A stretch of 64,000 nt of DNA from Sindora glabra (lineage: Eukaryota; Streptophyta; Magnoliopsida; Fabales; Fabaceae), in contig CM035234.1 in NCBI GenBank assembly GCA_020226215.1, forward strand, positions 70,697,135 to 70,761,134, read 5' to 3'. The notes beneath the pieces were generated by a model that ran no database searches, was not told where the DNA came from, and saw nothing but the letters and a program-made list of their open reading frames with translations. This document shows, one piece after another, positions 47,455 to 59,900 of the stretch. How positions within the stretch are numbered: the first letter of the stretch is position 1; each line of letters opens with the position of its first letter. Made by a program: the position numbers and the translations under genes.

Positions 47455-48060
47455 AAATAAGTTCCCACAAACTTGCAATTCTTTTGTAACAATTTCTATC
47501 ATTGTATCCTTCTTAAAGAATCGTGCTATGAAAAAGTCAAATTTCCCGAAGTCAAGAAAATTGAAAATTTCAAAATTATAGAACTGATGATCCCTTTCTT
47601 CTCAATGACAAAGAATGAGATAGTTGGTGACTTTTGGTGCAAAAATTGAAATAGATTCCAAATGCTTTAATTTCTTGGCAGTTGACAAAGTCAAAGCATT
47701 GAGAAATATTGGCATCCGCCATTAAGAGATTAGAAAGTCTATTGATGCAACTTCATGTAAGAAATCTCAAAATCAACTATATGGCGACTCGTAAAGGCTA
47801 ATTGCAAACTTCTCTAAACGCGGTCCGTTATTTTGTTGGGAATTTTTTTTATGAAAATTTCATTTATTATATATAAGTAAAATAATTTAGTGTCACTTAT
47901 ATGCTTTATAATTAAAAACATGATAAATTAATTTAGAACTCCATAGACTTTCACTTTTTTTGAAGTAGTTAACTCTAATTTAAAATTTTGGAACTGAATA
48001 TTTTTAATTTTTCCAAATTTTTAATTGGATATTCATCTTTAACTTTCCGTTCAATTACTC
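47455..48060 (+). repeat. Duplicated RLP upstream region, copy C (truncated)
   Basis: Matches 37130-37790: ACAATTTCTATCAT, CCAAATGCT..AATTTCTTGGC, AAGAAATCTCA, ATATGGCGA, TTATTTTGTTGG. It ends near 48060 without any RLP start, so the gene it once preceded is gone. Confidence 0.75.
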
Positions 48061-48135
48061 TTTGAGGTATTTGGTAAACAGCTAAATAACTTCTTCAAGA
48101 ATCAATTATTTTAAATATTCAATAAACCAATTCAG

Positions 48136-48280
48136 TCATCTAATTTAAAAAAGATGAAGATCTTAACATTTTCAAATAACTAGTTTGATAAATATTTAAT
48201 AATAATAACAAGAAGAAGAAGCAATTGAATCATCTAATTAAAAAAGATGAAGATCTTAACATTTTCAATTAACTGGTTTA
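48136..48280. repeat. Two copies of a ~50-bp unit, each followed by simple repeats
   Basis: AAAAAAGATGAAGATCTTAA followed by CATTTTCAA occurs at 48136-48186 and 48229-48280. The first copy is followed by an AAT/AAG tract, the second by the CAA/CAG tract. Confidence 0.85.
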
Positions 48281-48287
48281 ATATTCA

Positions 48288-48318
48288 ACAACAACAACAG
48301 TAACAACAACAGCAACAA

Positions 48319-48350
<32 letters not shown>

Positions 48351-48486
48351 ACAGTAACAACAACAACAGCAATAACAGCAACAGCAACAACAGCAGCAAC
48401 AACAACAACAACAACAACAACAGTAACAACAACAGCAACAACAACAGTTGCTGCTGCTGCTGCTGCTACTACTACTACTACTACTA
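48288..48486. repeat. Imperfect (CAA/CAG)n tract joined to (CTG)n and (CTA)n
   Basis: About 160 bp of CAA, CAG and occasional TAA triplets (48288-48447) switches at 48448 to TTGCTGCTG... and then CTA triplets. The left and right parts are partly complementary, so a strand can fold on itself. Confidence 0.95.
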
Positions 48487-48645
48487 TTTTGTTATTGTTG
48501 GAACCATTTCTACTCATTATTATTTTGTTATTGTTGGAACCATTTCTACTCATTATTTTGTTATTGTTAGAACTAGTAGTGAAAGGAATTGAACCAATAT
48601 TTTTAATGTATAATACCTAGGACTCAACCACTATGCCATTGTATA
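48487..48645 (-). mobile_element. Probable tRNA-derived SINE with repeat tail
   Basis: The minus strand contains TGGCATAGTGG (48628-48638), which fits the polymerase III A box. GGTTCAATTCC (48585-48595) fits the B box, 31 bases later, with tRNA-like spacing. Downstream on that strand are 2.5 tandem units of 33-36 bp (48487-48573) carrying GAGTAGAAATGGTTCCAAC. The long trinucleotide tract follows, plausibly an expanded SINE tail. No cloverleaf or target-site duplication could be confirmed. Confidence 0.5.
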
Positions 48646-48699
48646 CTCTTAATCGAAAGTAAACTAATAAAAATATATACTAGAATAAGATAATTATTT

Positions 48700-51600
48700 G
48701 TAAATAATAAATAATTATTTGAATTTTTTATATGTTAAATTCATTTGATAAAATTAATATGTTAAAAAATAATGATTATAATATATTAAAAATTTTCTTA
48801 TATAATTATTTAATAAATTTATCTTTTCACATTAACACAAATATAATACATATATACATATATGATCAATTAAATCATAAAATATACTCATATATTTATA
48901 TGTTATTTGTCATGTAACCAATTACTAATAAATAACTAATTTAACAAATGTGTTCAAACAGCTAATTAATTTGAAAAGTCATAAAAATAGTAATTGTTTA
49001 GTAACAAATTATTATAAAAATCATTTTACCATAAAAATTATTATACAGATCAACATATAATGGAAAATCGTTATACGAAGAAAGGTTTCAAGCTCACGTA
49101 AAATTTTGAGGAAAAAAATACTTTAACCTTCTTTAAAGTGTCAAAAATATAAGCATATATCCTTCTAATTTCAAAATCTATAATATATTATAAACAAAAA
49201 TATAATTTTATATCTTGAAGTTAATAAAAATGATATTTGATCTTAATAACAATGGTATAGTAAATTTTTATTCATAAATGATAAAATAAAGTAACATATA
49301 AAAGACATTTAAATATACATTAAATGTATATTATTTTATTTATTGAAAAGTGTAACTTTTTTATGAAAATGAAAATTTTGAAAAATTATTTAACATATAT
49401 TTTTATTTTTAATTATTAATTTGATCCAATTTTGAGGGATTAAAATGTAATTTTCTTTTCAACTTGTTCACACAAAATTAGTATGTTATTTCTCATAAAA
49501 AATTATAAAATTTTATCTAAAAATTACGATTGTATAACTTTCATATTTCATTTTCATAAACATATAATGCGGAAAAACTCTAACTATAGTTAAATTTATT
49601 TATATTTTACACATTACAGTCATCTAGTGTTTATTATATTACTTATTACCCAATTTTTTCATAGTAATTCTTTATTTTATAAAAGAATTAAAAGTAGTTA
49701 TAATTATTTTCATTATTAATCATTGTTGGTATAATATATAAATAAGAAATGATCAGTCTTATAAGCTCCATTTTGTGAAATAAATAAGTTAATTTATAAT
49801 TTATTGATTTGATTAATAAGTTATAAGTTAGCCTTTAGAGGTATTTTTCACACTAGCTTATAAGATACTTTAGGTAGCTTATAAGCTCTAATTTAATAAG
49901 TTATCTAGAGTAACTTATACCTTACAAACTAATACATTTTTAAATTCTTTCCAAATCTATCCTTATTCTTTTTATTAATTTACAACTTATACCTTTTGTA
50001 ATATAAATTTAAATAATTTTTATAAAATATAATTAATTATATTTTAACTAATTATAATTTTTTAATAAATAATAAAATAAAATTTATATAAGTAAATAAA
50101 TATATAAGTTTATAAAATATAATTAATTAAATATTAGAAATTATACTTTTGTTTAAAACTTTTTAATTACGTTAATATATATGTATTTCTATTAATATGT
50201 CCTTTTATATCATTTTGCAATTTCAGCTAATTCAGCAGTTAATTTTGTAAAACACTTTAGTTAACTTATCAGCTATCAGCTATCAATTATCAGTTAACTT
50301 ATTAACTATCAGCATGAAACAGAGCCATAGAAAAACAATGTCAATTTAAATTTTATCAAGTTAAAGGCCAATTTTGTAATGCAAAATAAACAATGAACTT
50401 TTTTTTAAAAAAAAATATTTTAACTAAGGTTGAACGCTTTATACAGAAAAATATTTAAACGTACTAGTTTGTTTAATTGATTAATTCATTCAATGCTTAA
50501 AGTTCAGTGTTAAATTTTTACATTATTGAACATGCCCTCAAAAAATTTAGAATGTTAGGAGTCATTTAATAGAAAATCACTTGTTGGAAGAAAGTGAACT
50601 TTTTAAAAAGTAAATTCTCTCATAAAATTTTTAAAAAGTGTTCAAAATTATTTAATTGATACTAAAAAATTAACAATTCTCAGGAACTAACATTGTGTGC
50701 TTTGTTTAGTTCAACTCTTAAATTCCTAAAAAGTATTATTACAATGCTTAATATAACCTTTAAAATTATAATATAAACAATAAATATCAACATATTTTAA
50801 TTCTATAATTATCTTTTTTAAACTATATTTATCATTTCTCATTCCTTCATAATTTACAAAATTAATAATTCTTATTTTTTACCTACTTTAAAAAACTAAA
50901 ATAGACGGATGAAAACATTTAAGATGTCTTATACACACACACACACACACCCCTTAAATTATCCTAACATAATTAAAATGAAGAAAAGTAATTTTTAAAT
51001 AATTAACTCTATCAAATTTGTATAAAATAGGAAATACATAATAAAATAATATAATAGATATATATATAATAAATATAATTACATTTAGAAATAGATTCCT
51101 ATTACTATAATAATATTTATGATTTTTTTTACAATTTATATTTGGGATAGAGTATTTAATTTAATTTTATATAATACTTATTCATTTTTATATAATCAAT
51201 AAAATAAATATACTTAAATAAATATATTTATAATTTATAATTATTACATTATATTTTTCTTTAATAAATATTTATCATAGTTTTCAAATAGTGAAGATAA
51301 AATGTTAAAGTGATTATTACATAAATAAAGTAGGGTTAGGTTTATAATTTTATTTACAAAAGAAATAAAAAGTTATTCTTATCGAGAAGATATGATAAGT
51401 AACTTTTCATAATTTGTATAAAGTAGAACTTTCATAAACTTTTACTACTTGGATTTTAACAAATAGTAGGCAATCAAACCACATAAGGATATTTTACTTT
51501 TTATACTACCTTTTTTGTGCCAAATGACTCTTTAGTTCCTTTACTATAAGTGTGTATGACATAATAAATAAATTAGTATATAATTTACTGATCTAATTAG

Positions 51601-53420
51601 TAAGCTATAAATTGACTCTTACGTATATTTGGTACATTATCTTATTAAAAAAATCATTATTTTAATAAGTTATAGATAAAGTAGTTTATAATTTATCATT
51701 TTTTCTAAATTTATCCATATTTTTTAGTTAATTAACAACTTAAACTTTATTTATGTAAACAAATATTTGCTACATATTCATTAATTTAATATAAAAATAA
51801 ATAAATATATGATGATATAATTATAATAAATTAAGATACAAATAATTATATTCTTATTGTAAATAATAAATAAATAAAAATTAGTAATTGAATTAATAAA
51901 TATGTAACATTATAAAATATAATTGATTACATTTTATATAATTATATTTTTATTCTGATTGCATCAATATAATTTGTCCTCAAAATAAATAGGATTTTGA
52001 TTTAATCATTATTAGTATAAATCTGTTACCCAAATATATATTCTAATGTTGAGAAAATTGTTGAAACATCCCTGCTATTGGTAAAAATTCTTAATTTTTT
52101 AATAATGTGTCATTTTTTTGTTGATTAATAGTGTAAAAATTTTTATGCTTTTGACAATGGATCAAATTTAAAATAAAATAAAGAAGAATTAATTTATTTC
52201 ATATACCTATTTATATTTAAATATCTTTTATATTTTTTAGACAATTTAATAATTAATTTAAGAAATATTTCTTATACCATTAGCTAATTTATCAAGTGAA
52301 AATTATTTATTTACTTTTACCACTAGCTAACAAATTTTACATGCAGCCCTACAAAAAGAATAATTTAATAGATTTTATATTATTTATTTACTTTTGATTT
52401 AAAAAGATTCTGTAATTTGACAATAACAAACAAAAAGTCATATATGAATATTTTACACAAGCTGATTTTATTTCTGATTTTTTATTATTATTTTTGTACT
52501 ATGTATACTAATTTTATCTATTTTAATTTGCACTTTCACAAATAAAGAAAATGTGGTATCCACCACTTTTTTCCCATCAGAATCATTATAATATCAACGT
52601 AAATTTGTACTTTCATAGCATCAATAGCAATAATTTAAAAATTAAATATAATTACATTCATTTGCATAGAAAATGATAACATTTCACAAAAAATACACTT
52701 TGTATAGACAAAATTTCTGTACTAATATAATTTTAAACAGCTCTCACAAATTAATTATAAGACTTCTCAGAACCATTTATATTTAAAACTTTAGAATTGA
52801 ATTCTTTTTTTTATTTAATTTTTTATATAAAAAATCAATTTTTCCAGTCAAATATTTTTATAAAAATTAGGAAAATGTTGACACTTATTACCAAGTATGT
52901 TTATCATAAAATTCTCTATTCAAATTTAATATGTATTAATTACTCTATCTAAAGAAAATAATTAAGATACTGATAATTATTCTAATCATCAAATTATAAT
53001 TATTAATAATAATTACTAGAAGAATTAATGCACATATTATGAAATTTTTTATCATGAATATTTATGAAATTTTATATAAATTTTATTCTTAATATAATTG
53101 GAAAATTGATATTATATGCCCCAAATAATAATTTATTAGATTTGCAACTAAATATAAAAAAAGAAATAATAAATACTTGTACTAAATAACAATCAACAAA
53201 ATCTAAAGTATTACTATAACTATAATTTGCAATGGGCTCCTAAGAAAAAAGGTTCATAACATAATTGGGTTAATGTTTTTCACACAAAAATAGGACTATG
53301 TAATAATAAGAAGAATTAAAAATAAAATAAAAAATAAAAAAAATAAATGCAAGGCTGCAGCAGTTAGGCACATCAGACAGCAAGTACAAACCCGAAATCG
53401 GTTACTTCCTTATAACCCGT
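48700..53420. other. Extremely AT-rich DNA with dispersed repeat-like segments
   Basis: No gene recognised. 49780-49960 and 51565-51750 are related (AATTTATAATTTATTGAT/ATATAATTTACTGATC, then TTAATAAGTTAT...AGTAACTTAT). 50230-50330 has TCAGCTATCAGCTATCAATT followed by further ATCAG/AACTTA units, typical of plant MITE ends. A short CA tract is at 50934-50950. Terminal inverted repeats could not be paired with confidence. Confidence 0.4.
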
Positions 53421-53429
53421 AATTCTCTT

Positions 53430-54140
53430 ACGTGTCGCCTTATTGTTTTTTTTTTCCTTACTTTATTTCATTCCTTACTAAATTGTTTCACGTTTTGTCA
53501 TTATTTTATATTTTATTTGTCTTATCCATTCTTTTGCCCCACAATAATGATGCTTGTCGATCTGTTTGTTTGCCTCATAACAGCCATACTGATCAATGTC
53601 AGATTTTTTCCTTATATTTTGTTTCTCTAACTTGCCTGTTTCCTATTTTTATTATTTTATTTGTTTTATTGTTAAACATTTTTCTGCCAAATTTTCAATT
53701 GCTTCCTTTGCACACTTCTGTAGCTTCTTCTACACACTTCCATTACTCATTCCTCTTATTATCTTATTTTATTTTTATTTGTTTGTTTTTCTGTGCTGCT
53801 GTACTATAATGCGTAACTGCTACTCTACTTCTCTTCTGGAAGCTTTACAATGCCTTCTGAAACTCCTCTTTTGTCAATATCCATTTCCTTCCTTTTCTTC
53901 GTTTTCCCATTTTCTTCGCTTTCTCTAATTTTCTCTGCACGCTTTATTGAGTTCTTTAGTTCTTTTATTCTTTTCCACAAGCTTTTAGTTCTATTTCCTA
54001 TGCTACAACTTTGCTTCTCATTACTTTTCTTCCTTTATTACACTTCAAAAAACTCTAGCCATCCTATCTCTTTTTCCTTTTCTTCCCTTTCTTTCTCATT
54101 TTCTAGATCCCCCTCTCTGATTAGATTGTCTTGATAATTT
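53430..54140 (+). other. Polypyrimidine-rich block
   Basis: About 700 bases strongly enriched in T and C on the + strand. This generates several overlapping frames full of Phe, Leu and Ser (such as 53432-53809 and 53850-54134). Composition, not coding, explains these frames. GTAATTCTCTTACGTGTCGCC just before it could be promoter-like, but no gene follows. Confidence 0.55.
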
Positions 54141-56900
54141 ATTCTCTAATATCAATAATTTTCGTTGGAGGTGCTGTAGTTTCTCATGCAATTCATATTC
54201 CTTATCTTTTTAGAAAACTCTTTTCCATGTTTCCACTGCCATTTATGTTCATACAGTAATCAGCTAACAATGGCCACAATGCCTCCTTCGCCTCAATGGT
54301 CATAACAAAAACAGTTGCCTTACTATCTACTTTGACGAAGGCAACGTAAAAAGCCATAGGTACTACCTCTATCGTCGAACGATCTTCAAAATGTTCAGAG
54401 ACCATGGCTATGATGTGCCTAACTTTGAGTTTCATTCCAAATTTGACCAAAATCCTAACCTTGAATCCTTTATGTTTAGGTTTCTCACTACTCTAATTTG
54501 TCTAGAAAGGTAAACTTGAGCCTATAATCAAATAGTAATACTATTTTATTTTGGTCTCTTTGTTTTCTTTTTCTACTACAAGAGATGACATTCCATCAAA
54601 GCTTTAAACTTTTCTAGAAGAAGTGTCTAATTTTTCTATCTTTACACCTTCTTTTACTGCCCAACTTTCATTTTCTACTTAAAATGGATGAGACTCTCTT
54701 CGAGTTTCAAACTTTTCCAAAGAAGTTTTCAACTTTCTATGTTTCCCTCTACTTTTTTATATATTTTTTTTTACTTTATATAGCAGAAATCCATATGAAT
54801 ATTGATTACTTTACGAAGGTTCATTGACTTAGATACACTATTGTTGTTATCTGAAGATCCAATTCTTGAGGGCTAATGAAGGTAGTTTCCTACTTCACTG
54901 AGTTTTAGATTTTAAAGTAGACAACTGTGAATGTAATATATTTTAACAAAATGATGATGCTTGATGGCTATTTCAATAATGAGGTGCTAAATACAGCTTT
55001 ATAAATTCTAGAGGCCATGGTGGGCTCCTTCATTGGGATAATCTTGCAAAAGGCAACATATTTATTGATGCGCAAGAGAATACTACATTTGGCACATGAT
55101 TTGAAAATGTTGTATTTTAAGGTATGTTGTTAGGAGAGATTTATGCTTGCATTTACAGTTGTAATTATATGCTTTAAAGCATTTATTTTACTTTTTCCAT
55201 TTAAAGCATATTTTATTAAGAATTAGTTACTTCTTAAAAATTTCCTATCCATTGACCATTTTATAATCATTGATAATAAATAGGGAATGAATGTAAGACA
55301 TGGTTAGTGAATGAAAATTAAATCCATTTAATTTTATTTGGAAAAAAACTAATTGTCCTGAGTTGAGTTGAATAATAAGCTTGAAAATTGAAAGATGATT
55401 GTGTGCGTTGATTATCTTCGTGGGATGCACAAAATATTTTAATCTCACCATTACTCTAAATTCAACCCCTATTACTGGTGCATAATGTCAGGAAAAATAG
55501 CAATGCTCATTTTATTTTATATAATAATAGATAATATTATTGCAACCATCTTATAAGTGAATTTTGTTCACTATAAGTTGCAATATATAATCTTTCTTAT
55601 TTTTTGAACAAATCTGACCTCAATGGTTTTAGATGTTCACATAGGTGACTACATTTCATTGCTTTGATAAGTTCAGTCTTAAAGTAAAACCCTTGTAGTC
55701 AAAAAAAGCTTAGAGAGAAAGATTCTTGAAGCAATATAATCTTATTCAAGGTAATTTTTGTTGCAACATAGCTTGAATATCTATTTATTTTTTTGAAACT
55801 TTAATTGCAAAACCTCCCTTTAGACATGTAGAATCTTTGTTAATTTCCTCACTTGAAATTCTACATCAAACAAAAGCTCAATTAAATATCATGGCTTCCT
55901 AGATTATGTTTACACATGTTCGTTATGGTTTGTGCATACATCGTAATAGACTGAAATGAAAGGAATTACATATGGTTTTATGGTAATCTATTCTAGCCAA
56001 TTTAGCAATCTAATAACAAAGGTAGTTCATTTTGAGTTTCTTAGTATGATTTATTAAACCATCTACTGTTCTTACATCTCACAAGCATTAGGATTTGAAA
56101 GAGGCTAGGTTATGTATAGGTTTTTTTTAACCTTATATTGATCATGTATATTTTGTCTGGATGTTCACAGTTATTAAAGAACTTGAGAATGATAGTTAAG
56201 ATTTTTATTTTTCTATCTTACGTTTGTTTGCTAATATTGTTCGTATTTACTTCTTATTGCTAATCAATCAATACATAGAAATCTTCTAGATAAGACATTG
56301 CCTAACCATATCTTTCCTATATTTGCTATTTTTAAACAATAAAAGAATATATCTAATGAATCAAAGTATAGAGGATTAGGAGGACTAGAATATGTTTTAC
56401 TTTCATATTAGGACTCTGTGCAGATTGATATTATGATTGATAGGATATTTATAATTATAAAAGCCAATGCGAGGTTTCTGTAAACAAAGAGAGGATGGGG
56501 GTATTTATACACATTGGAGTTTTGATAGTGTTGATCTATGATTTTATAGGAAACTGTATCTAGGTGTGCAAATCTAAGAAGAAGAAAAAGCATTAGATGG
56601 TTCTCGTATCCCTTTAGACTTACTTTGTTAACACTATAGGATGTTGAATGAAGTTTTTCCATTAACTTTGCCTTTTCTGTTTCAAATTTTGCTTACAAGA
56701 CTAAATGATGCCTATTTACTAGGAAAGGATACACTACAACTAATTCTAATTGTGAGCTTTTAAAACATAATATTGTGTATAATTCCAGCTATGCCATAAT
56801 TGTGTAAATTTTTTTTTCAAGCATCACTAATTTGTATGAGAAAATCACTAATTTTTCCAATCCTTTCATGAGATAATCTTTTCATGTCATATGATAGATC
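54141..56900. other. No recognised gene; one unassigned minus frame
   Basis: 54202-54450 (minus) encodes an 82-residue frame with mixed composition (KLKVRHIIAMVSEHFEDRST). I do not recognise it and it has no supporting motif. The rest is AT-rich unique-looking DNA. Confidence 0.35.
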
Positions 56901-59900
56901 TAGAAGTAAAAGGGAACTTTTTCACATAGAGCAACAATGGATTTGCCAATGCTAATATTCAACAGAGATTGGACAGAGCCTTTTGCAATGCCAATTAGCG
57001 ATGCCTTTTTGAAAATGCACAAGTACTTGCTTTGCCTGTAGTTGGTTTTGATCATTCTTTTCTTCTAGTCAAATTATTTTCATTGGAGGCTAAACTGAGG
57101 AGAGAAATCAAGTTTAAATTATTATGGACTTCTAAAGACACATGTGAAAAAGTTATAGAGGATGCATGGAGGGATGCTAAATTTAAGGAACTTTCCCTAA
57201 TATTACCCTAAAGATTATCAAAATGTAGTCAAGCATTTATAAAATGGAGCAAGATTACCTTTTCAAATAATGCTAAAGAAATTGAAAAACTACTTCAAAG
57301 GATCCAAGAGTTGCAAGATCTTTTGCAATCTCTTTTGATAATTGAAGAAAAGCTAAATTACTAGCAAAACTAGATAAGTTATGGCAAACAAAGGAAATGT
57401 ATTGGTGTCAACGATCTAGGATTAGATGGGTACAAGAAGGAGATAAGAATATTAGGTTTTTCCATACTTTTACCATCCAAAGAAGATAAAGGAATAAAAT
57501 TCAAAGATTAAAAAATGCAAATGGTTCTTGGATTGAAACAAAAAGTGATATTCATCATACCATTAAGAAACACTTTAGTGATCTCTTTATTCATAATTCT
57601 ATTATTGATGATGATGCCTTGGAGGTATTAAATATGCTTAAACTTGTTATGTCCCAGGACATGAATCAAATGTTATGTGCTTCTATTGAGTATTGTGAGA
57701 TTCAACAAGTGGTTTTCAAGATTGGCACCCTTCATACTCTTAGTCCTAATGGTTTTTTTGGGATCTTTTATTAGAAATTTTGGCATATAATAAGGGATAT
57801 CGTGAGCCAAGCAATTATTCAATTCTTTCAAGAAGGTATATTACATCCTTCTTTCAACCAAGCCAATTTAGTGTTGATTCCAAAGGTGGAAACCCTAAAG
57901 GATGTGTCACAGTTTAGAACCATCAATCTATGCAATTTTTGCTATAAGATCATTTCCAAGATCCTATCCAACAGACTTAAAATAGTTCTTCCAACCTACA
58001 TTTCTTAGTTTCAGAATGCTTTTATTGAAGGAAGACAAACTCAAGATAACTTGTTAGTAACCTATGAAGTTTTTCATTTCATAAAGCACAAGAAAACTGA
58101 GAAGAAAGGTTATGTAGCTATCGAATTGGACATAAATAAAGCTTATGATTGGCTTGACTAGAGATTCCTAGAAGTAGTAATGTTGAAGATGGGTTTTGAC
58201 ATAGTGTGGGTGTAATGGATTATATCTTGTGCTAAATTTGTGCAATTTAATCTTGTGTTGGAAAGTGTAAAGATTTGCTCCTTATCTCCTTCTAAAGGTA
58301 TTAGGTAAGGAGATCCAATCTCCCCTTTTCTATTTTTAATGGCCTTAAAAGTCTTATATCAAATTATTCTCAAGGTTATGAATCAGAAAGAACTAGTTGG
58401 TTTGAAAGTAGCTTGTACAGCTCCTATACTCTCTTATTTATTATTTGCTGATGATTCCCTCATCTTCTTTGAGGCTTCAAATGCTAATGCTACTGCATCA
58501 TCAAAAATCATGAAGGAATTCAATGAAACCTCTGGATAACAACTAAATTTCCATAAATATACCCTTTATTTCAGCCTTAATGTTTAGTCAGGCATGGTTT
58601 CCTCATTCTCTAATATTCTTCATATACAAGTTATAGAAAATCCAAGCAAATACTTAAGTATTCATATGATTTAGGGGAGATCCAAAAGGCAAGCTCTATC
58701 TTATGTGCATGATAAGATACATTAAAAGCTTAAAGGGTGGAAAATGAAATTTCTATCCTAATCAAGGAAAGAAATACTTATCAAATCAATAGCCATGGTT
58801 ATTCCTTCCTATGCCATGTCTTGTTTTAAGTTTCCAATATTAACCTGTAGATAAATAGAATATTTAGTAACAAAGTATTAATGGGGAAGGCAAGATAAAA
58901 AGAGCAATATTCACTGGACAGTTTGGGATAAAGTTCTATTAGTATGAAATATGATGGACTTGGTTTTAGAAATCTTGAGTTATTCAACAAGGCATTATTA
59001 GCAAAACAGTGATGGAAGGGAATTCAAAATCCTAATGTGCTAAAGTTTCAAATTTTCAAGGCTAGATATTTCCCTAATGGTTCTTTACTAATAACTACCA
59101 AGGGAAATAAAGCTTCGTGGGATGGAGTAGTCTTCTTAAAGAAAAAGACTTAATACTCAAAAACTCCCATTGACAAATTGGAAATGGTCAATGGATTAAT
59201 ATTTGGCACAATTCTTGGATTCCTAAACTCTATGGCCATAAATTATTAGCCTTTTATCCTACTGCTGAAATCTATCTTAAAGGTAGCTAAATTAATATCA
59301 AATTCTAGAAAGGAGTAGGATCTCAGACCTATTGATCAATGGTTAAGCCTTTTGGAAAGATTTGCTATATTGAATATATATGTACTAACAAGACCTCAAT
59401 GGGATTCATTAATATGGCTTCACAATCTTAATGGCTACTACTCTATCAAATCCGAATATCATTTCCTTATATCTTAGCAAGCATCCTCTTCTCGATCAGC
59501 ATCCTCCTATACTTGTCCTCCTAAATTATGGTCTTTAATTTAGACTATTCATGTTACTCTAAAAGTTAAACACTTTTTGTGGGACCTTATCAAATACACT
59601 TTCAATTGCTCAAAATCTTTATAAATGGAAGTGTGTCCAATCTTCTATATGCCATATATATCAATTTTTGGAAGAAGATATACTTCATTGTCTATTAGGT
59701 TGTAATTGGACTTCTTGAGTTTGGTTTAGATCCTTATTATGCATTAGAATTGAAAATGTTAATTCATCATCTTTAGGTGAATGGATTTGAGAGGTTTGTT
59801 TTTAATTTAGTTCGAAAATATTCAAAGGAGAACAAGTTTATCTCTGGTGGCTAATATAACTTGGCAAATTTGGAAGACAAGAAATGATTCCTTCTTTAAG

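Noticed and set aside
48278..48553. 91-residue Val/Ala-rich minus-strand frame
   Set aside because: It is a direct translation of the CAA/CAG/CTG tract and the tandem units. Low-complexity composition explains the open frame.
48585..48645. Functional tRNA gene on the minus strand
   Set aside because: A- and B-box-like motifs are present, but an acceptor stem and proper arms could not be formed by eye. A SINE head is more likely.
53432..54134. Three overlapping hydrophobic frames that look like membrane proteins
   Set aside because: T/C-rich DNA automatically encodes Phe, Leu and Ser. There are no conserved motifs, and frames overlap in all three phases.
54202..54450. 82-residue minus-strand frame as a gene
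   Set aside because: No recognisable domain, promoter or splice context. It could be chance in a less AT-rich stretch.
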